A stretch of 26,384 nucleotides of DNA, from assembly GCA_002390165.1 (NCBI GenBank), contig DGOU01000066.1, positions 1 through 26,384 of the forward strand, in the 5' to 3' direction. Source of the DNA: Lutibacter sp. UBA4458. GTDB taxonomy: Bacteria > Bacteroidota > Bacteroidia > Flavobacteriales > Flavobacteriaceae. Positions 22,699 to 26,384 of this stretch are shown here, in pieces (within the stretch, counting starts at the first letter, position 1; each line of letters starts with the position of its first letter). The position numbers and the translations under genes were made by a program. The notes below the pieces were generated by a model. The model did no database searches. It worked only from the letters and a program-made list of their open reading frames with translations, and was not told the origin of the DNA.

Positions 22699-24485
22699 AT
22701 CTGTGTTTTTTGATAATGTTCTTTTATTTTTTTTGCTCGGTTTGTTCCTATTATTTTCTCAATTTCTTTAAAGGAAGCTAATTTTATTCTTTTAACCGAT
22801 TTAAAATGCTTCATTAAAGATACAACAGTTTGTTTTCCAATCCCAGAAATTTGCTCTAATTCATTAGTTAATGCCGCTTTACTTCGCTTATTTCTGTGGT
22901 GTGTAATACCAAATCGATGTGCCTCATCTCTAAGTCGTTGAATTATTTTTAAACTTTCAGAAGTTTTATCTAAATACAAAGGAATAGAATCATTAGGGTA
23001 ATAAATTTCTTCTAAACGCTTTGCTATGCCAATAATTGCAATTTTATTTCGCAATCCTAAAACATCTAAACTTTTTACTGCAGAAGATAATTGTCCTTTT
23101 CCTCCATCAATTACAATAAGCTGAGGCAAAGGTTGATCTTCTTCTTTTAAACGCTTATAACGTCTAAACACCACCTCTTCCATTGATGCAAAATCATCGG
23201 GCCCAACAACGGTTTTTATATTAAAATGGCGATAATCTTTTTTACTTGGTTTTCCGTTTTTAAAAACTACACAAGCTGCCACCGGATTTGTACCTTGTAT
23301 ATTGGAATTATCAAAACATTCAATATGACGAGGCTCTGTGGTAAGCCTTAAATCTTTTTGCATTTGCGCCATAATACGCTTTACATGCCTATCTGGATCT
23401 ACAATTTTTATTTGTTTAAAACGCTCTTGTCTAAAATATTTTGCGTTTCTAATACTTAGCTCTACAATACGTTTTTTATCTCCTAATTTAGGAACTGTAA
23501 CTTTTAATTCCTCTCCTAAATCCACTTTAAACGGCACATAAATTTCTTTAGATACAGAGTTAAAACGAGTACGAATTTCAACAATAAAAAGCTCTAATAA
23601 TTTTTTGTCGGTTTCATTTAATCGTTTTTTAATTTCCGTGGTATGCGATTGAATAATTGAACCGTTTACTATCTTAAAAAAATTAGCATAAGCAAAACTC
23701 TCATCTGAAATTAAAGAAAACACATCTACGTTAGAAATGGTTGGGCTCACCACAGTAGATTTTGATTGATAATTAGCTAACAAATCAATTTTATCTTTAA
23801 TTTTTTGAGCTTCTTCAAACTCCATTTTATCCGCAAACTGGTGCATTAGCTCTTTAAATAATTGTAATGAATGTTTAAAATTACCCTTTATAATATTCCG
23901 TATAGCGTCAATATCTTGCCGATAATTTTCTTCAGATTGCAATCCTTCACAAGCGCCTTTACAGTTTCCAATATGATAATCTAAACAAACCTTATACTTT
24001 TTTAAAGCAATGCTTTTTTCACTTAAATCATAACTACAAGTCCGTAATTGGTATAATTCTTTAATTAAATCTAATAAGGCTCTTACAGTTCTAACCGATG
24101 TGTACGGACCAAAATATTCAGAACCATCTTTTATAACATTTCTTGTTAAAAATATTCTTGAAAATCGCTCTTTTTTAATGCAAATCCACGGATAAGTTTT
24201 ATCATCTTTTAGTAAAACATTGTATCGAGGTTTGTACTTTTTTATTAAATTATTCTCTAATAATAACGCATCTGCCTCAGAGTTGACAACAATATGCTTT
24301 ATGCTGGCAATTTTTTTAACCAACACTCTTGTTTTACCATTTTCATGAGTTTTTGTAAAGTACGAAGCAACTCTTTTTTTTAAGTTTTTTGCTTTTCCCA
24401 CATATAAAATAACCTCTTCTTTATCGTAATACTGATAAACACCTGGTGAATTTGGTAATGTTTTTATTTGAAGCTTTAAATCCAA
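22695..24485 (-). CDS. uvrC: UvrC, excinuclease ABC subunit C
   Basis: A 596-residue UvrC that makes both incisions during nucleotide excision repair with UvrAB. It has a GIY-YIG nuclease (about 10-95, SPGVYQYY and YVGKAKNLKKRV), a cysteine-containing linker (about 165-180), a UVR motif (about 208-242), the RNase H-like nuclease (CFDNSNIQGTNPVA and VIDGGKGQL) and C-terminal helix-hairpin-helix motifs (LEQISGIGKQTVVSLMKHF). Translation begins at a TTG directly after an in-frame TAA, and no ATG precedes the GIY motif, so the start is forced. It is coupled to the downstream patatin gene by TTGA. Confidence 0.97.
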   Translation of the reverse strand: MDLKLQIKTLPNSPGVYQYYDKEEVILYVGKAKNLKKRVASYFTKTHENGKTRVLVKKIASIKHIVVNSEADALLLENNLIKKYKPRYNVLLKDDKTYPWICIKKERFSRIFLTRNVIKDGSEYFGPYTSVRTVRALLDLIKELYQLRTCSYDLSEKSIALKKYKVCLDYHIGNCKGACEGLQSEENYRQDIDAIRNIIKGNFKHSLQLFKELMHQFADKMEFEEAQKIKDKIDLLANYQSKSTVVSPTISNVDVFSLISDESFAYANFFKIVNGSIIQSHTTEIKKRLNETDKKLLELFIVEIRTRFNSVSKEIYVPFKVDLGEELKVTVPKLGDKKRIVELSIRNAKYFRQERFKQIKIVDPDRHVKRIMAQMQKDLRLTTEPRHIECFDNSNIQGTNPVAACVVFKNGKPSKKDYRHFNIKTVVGPDDFASMEEVVFRRYKRLKEEDQPLPQLIVIDGGKGQLSSAVKSLDVLGLRNKIAIIGIAKRLEEIYYPNDSIPLYLDKTSESLKIIQRLRDEAHRFGITHHRNKRSKAALTNELEQISGIGKQTVVSLMKHFKSVKRIKLASFKEIEKIIGTNRAKKIKEHYQKTQI

Positions 24486-24573
24486 TTAGTCTATAATTTA
24501 AAAATTAAAAATACTGTTTATTTTATTATGAAAAACAAATTATACTATACAATTTAAACTTTAACTTTATTTT

Positions 24574-24611
24574 TTTAGATTAATCTAAATATTTTAATTA
24601 GATTTGTCTAA
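24574..24611 (+). promoter_or_regulatory. Tandem DtxR-type operators over the iron operon promoter
   Basis: Two copies of TTAGA-N4-TCTAA lie at 24575-24588 and 24598-24611, with centres 23 bp apart. The first extends to a perfect 16-bp palindrome, TTTAGATTAATCTAAA (24574-24589). The second contains TAGATTTG (24599-24606), a consensus -7 box, so a bound dimer would block the promoter. The downstream gene is a DtxR-family regulator, making it the likely binder in a metal-dependent autoregulatory loop (inference). Confidence 0.75.
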
Positions 24612-24623
24612 ATTTTTGATTTA

Positions 24624-25277
24624 ATGAATTCATTTACAGAAGAAAATTACTTAAAAGCAATTTATAAGTTTAGCTTATTACATGAAAAAGGTGCTTCAAC
24701 CAATTCAATTGCTCAAGCATTAAATACAAAAGCTTCTTCTGTTACCGACATGCTTAAAAAATTAGCTGTAAAAAAGCTTATCAATTATAAAAAATATTAT
24801 GGTGTAACCTTAACTAACAAAGGCGAACAAATAGCAATTTCCATAATAAGAAACCATAGATTATGGGAGGTTTTTTTAGTGGAAAAATTAAGTTTTAAAT
24901 GGGATGAAGTTCATGAATTAGCGGAAGAATTAGAACACATTAAATCGGAAAAACTAATAAATAATTTAGATGCTTTTTTAAATTTTCCTAGTAACGACCC
25001 ACACGGAGATCCTATTCCAAATAAAAATGGAAAAATGAAAAAACTTAAAATGATAAATATGTCTGAATTAAAAACTAATGAGGAAGGCATTTTTATTCAC
25101 GTTAAAGATTCTTCTGATAAATTTTTAAAATACTTAAGTAAAAATAAACTAGAAATTGGCAAAAAAATTAAAGTTATTGAAATTGAACCTTTTGATAATT
25201 CTTTTAAAATAGCTTTTGACAATCAACAACTAATTTTGTCAGAAAATGTAGCTAAAAATATTTATATCCAAAACTAA
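24624..25277 (+). CDS. DtxR-family metal-dependent transcriptional regulator
   Basis: A 217-residue repressor with an N-terminal winged helix (1-65, SIAQALNTKASSVTDMLKKL), a dimerisation domain (about 66-135) and a C-terminal SH3-like/FeoA-like domain (about 140-215). The metal residues H78, E101, E104 and H105 match the second half of the site in MntR/IdeR proteins. The position of the N-terminal ligand (Asp8 in Bacillus MntR, Met10 in DtxR) is N8 here, and no cysteine is present, so metal geometry may differ. The motif NDPHGDPIP near 124-132 is conserved in the fusion gene that follows by a TAATG overlap. It likely senses Fe(II) or Mn(II) and controls its own operon. Confidence 0.93.
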   Translation: MNSFTEENYLKAIYKFSLLHEKGASTNSIAQALNTKASSVTDMLKKLAVKKLINYKKYYGVTLTNKGEQIAISIIRNHRLWEVFLVEKLSFKWDEVHELAEELEHIKSEKLINNLDAFLNFPSNDPHGDPIPNKNGKMKKLKMINMSELKTNEEGIFIHVKDSSDKFLKYLSKNKLEIGKKIKVIEIEPFDNSFKIAFDNQQLILSENVAKNIYIQN

Positions 25278-26302
25278 TGAGTACATACAATCCACTTACT
25301 GCTTTACTGATTTTTTTAGGTTTATCTATTTTAATTTATTTTTTGTTCAGACCTGTAAAAGGATGGTTTTGGATAATAAAAAACAACTATAAAACCAATG
25401 AAAAAATTGTTATTGAAGATATTTTAAAATTACTATTTCATAGTGAAGATTCAGGTAAAATTTTAAACACAAATGATCTTACTCGCCTACTTAATTTTGA
25501 TAATGAAATTATTTTAACATCCATTGAAAAAATGACTTCTAACAACTTTATTTTACTAGAAGGAGAACAACTTAAACTACAACCTGCTGGTAGAGAATAT
25601 GCTTTAAGAATTATTAGAATGCACCGATTATGGGAGAAATTTTTAGCAGAAAAAACAGGTTATGACAAATCGGAATGGCACGAAAGAGCGGAACAAAAAG
25701 AACATGAATTAAACACGGAAGAAACCAACTTATTAGCGTCTAAATTAGGAAATCCTAAGTTTGATCCACATGGCGACCCAATTCCGTCAACTACTGGAAA
25801 AATGGCTACTGTAAATGGGGTTGCTCTTTCTACTTTGCCTGTAAATACCGTTGGAAAAATTATTCATATTGAAGATGAGCCAGATATTATTTACAAACAA
25901 ATTTTAGCGGAAAACATTCACATTGGATCACACATTAGAGTTATTGAAAATAACACCACAAGAGTTACCTTTTTTTCTGAAGGAGAAGAGTTTAAACTAG
26001 CTCCAATTGTAGCAGGAAATTTAACAGTTTCCATTTTAAAAAAAGATATAAAAAATGAAATAAATGTTGCTCGACTTTCTAGTTTAAAAGAAAATGAGAC
26101 TGCGAGTATAATTGGAATTTCAAAAGAAAGCAGAGGAGATAGTAGAAGAAGGTTATTAGATTTAGGTTTTGTAAAAGGAGCAACAGTAAGTATTGATCTA
26201 CTGAATCCTTTAGGAGAACCAAATGCCTATTTAATAAAAGGAACTGCCATTGCTTTAAGAAACAATCAGGCTTCCAATATTTTGATTAAAAAAAATAACT
26301 AA
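25277..26302 (+). CDS. Membrane-anchored DtxR-like/FeoA fusion protein
   Basis: A 341-residue protein with a hydrophobic N-terminal helix (about 5-24, ALLIFLGLSILIYFLFRP), a winged-helix-like region (about 45-105), and a DtxR dimerisation and metal domain retaining H116, E139, E142 and H143 and the motif FDPHGDPIPS. An SH3-like domain (about 185-255) is followed by a canonical FeoA domain (about 265-338, SRGDSRRRLLDLGFVKGATV). FeoA normally assists FeoB, so this protein probably links iron sensing to the FeoB transporter at the membrane. It overlaps the regulator upstream and feoB downstream by single TAATG junctions. Whether the winged helix still binds DNA is unknown. Confidence 0.9.
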   Translation: MSTYNPLTALLIFLGLSILIYFLFRPVKGWFWIIKNNYKTNEKIVIEDILKLLFHSEDSGKILNTNDLTRLLNFDNEIILTSIEKMTSNNFILLEGEQLKLQPAGREYALRIIRMHRLWEKFLAEKTGYDKSEWHERAEQKEHELNTEETNLLASKLGNPKFDPHGDPIPSTTGKMATVNGVALSTLPVNTVGKIIHIEDEPDIIYKQILAENIHIGSHIRVIENNTTRVTFFSEGEEFKLAPIVAGNLTVSILKKDIKNEINVARLSSLKENETASIIGISKESRGDSRRRLLDLGFVKGATVSIDLLNPLGEPNAYLIKGTAIALRNNQASNILIKKNN

Positions 26303-26384
26303 TGGAAACAAAAGTTAAAAGCGCTTGTGACACCTGTGCTCATTTTAATGCACAAGGATTAAAAAAATTAGGGGTAAACACTTC
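26302..26384 (+). CDS. feoB: Start of FeoB-like ferrous iron transporter (partial)
   Basis: Only 27 codons are visible before the window ends. The ATG overlaps the preceding stop as TAATG. The peptide includes ACDTCAHFNAQGLKKLGVNT, resembling the short cysteine-containing N-terminal leader that precedes the G domain (GNPNTGKST) in some FeoB proteins. Position directly after a FeoA-domain gene supports FeoB. The G domain itself lies outside the window. Confidence 0.6.
   Translation, partial: METKVKSACDTCAHFNAQGLKKLGVNT

Noticed and set aside
1..26384. Mobile elements, CRISPR arrays, tRNA or rRNA genes
   Set aside because: No transposase or integrase frames, no regularly spaced repeats and no recognisable RNA gene sequences were seen on reading both strands.

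Overview
The window looks like chromosomal DNA of a Flavobacteriaceae-type Bacteroidota. It is strongly AT-rich, carries the gliding/type IX secretion genes gldD and gldE, and has several promoters of the Bacteroidota form TTG-N17-23-TAnnTTTG. Shine-Dalgarno sequences are mostly absent. A TonB-independent FeoAB-type iron locus starts at the right edge. I see no insertion sequences, phage genes, tRNA, rRNA or CRISPR array. The content is mainly conserved core genes plus an accessory regulatory block at the left.

Region 1 (1-7285, all minus strand). Read from right to left: kdtA (LPS Kdo transferase), a Crp/Fnr regulator, two half-size YeeE/YedE sulfur-transport proteins, a second Crp/Fnr regulator of the same subfamily, two more Crp/Fnr regulators of a different subfamily, then moaA and moeA for molybdenum cofactor synthesis (moeA runs off the left edge). 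Four Crp/Fnr regulators in about 4.2 kb is the most striking density here. They form two paralogous pairs. The pair flanking the YeeE genes differs at two cysteines: one copy has C77/C90, the other has serine at both aligned positions.

Region 2 (7316-8469). rplU-rpmA is a ribosomal protein operon on the minus strand with its own promoter and a strong terminator. L21 carries a C-terminal Rho_N/SAP-like extension.

Region 3 (8470-13691). Two secreted M16 peptidase-family proteins on the plus strand form a pair: one has the zinc site, the other lacks it and carries an extra C-terminal LolA-like domain. Next come a minus-strand EamA exporter and two small plus-strand lipoproteins, one with a metal-binding HMA domain and one built of 11-residue LEA-like repeats. 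A bidirectional terminator ends this region.

Region 4 (13692-18176, minus strand). mutY, ssb, gldE, gldD and ctaA are tightly packed. gldE/gldD overlap by 4 bp and gldD/ctaA by 14 bp.

Region 5 (18310-20489, plus strand). An HU-type protein, a 30-residue very basic protein whose stop codon lies inside a terminator stem, and an RNase E/G with a hairpin in its leader.

Region 6 (20488-24485, minus strand). uvrC and a patatin-POTRA-barrel protein, coupled through a TTGA overlap.

Region 7 (24574-26384, plus strand). A DtxR-family regulator, a membrane-anchored DtxR-FeoA fusion and the start of feoB, joined by TAATG overlaps. They lie behind two tandem palindromic operators, one of which covers the -7 promoter box. 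This is a self-contained iron-uptake and sensing operon.

Non-ATG starts are unusually well supported here: TTG for moaA, gldE, uvrC and the patatin gene, GTG for rng. All domain calls are from reading the translations; no database search was run.
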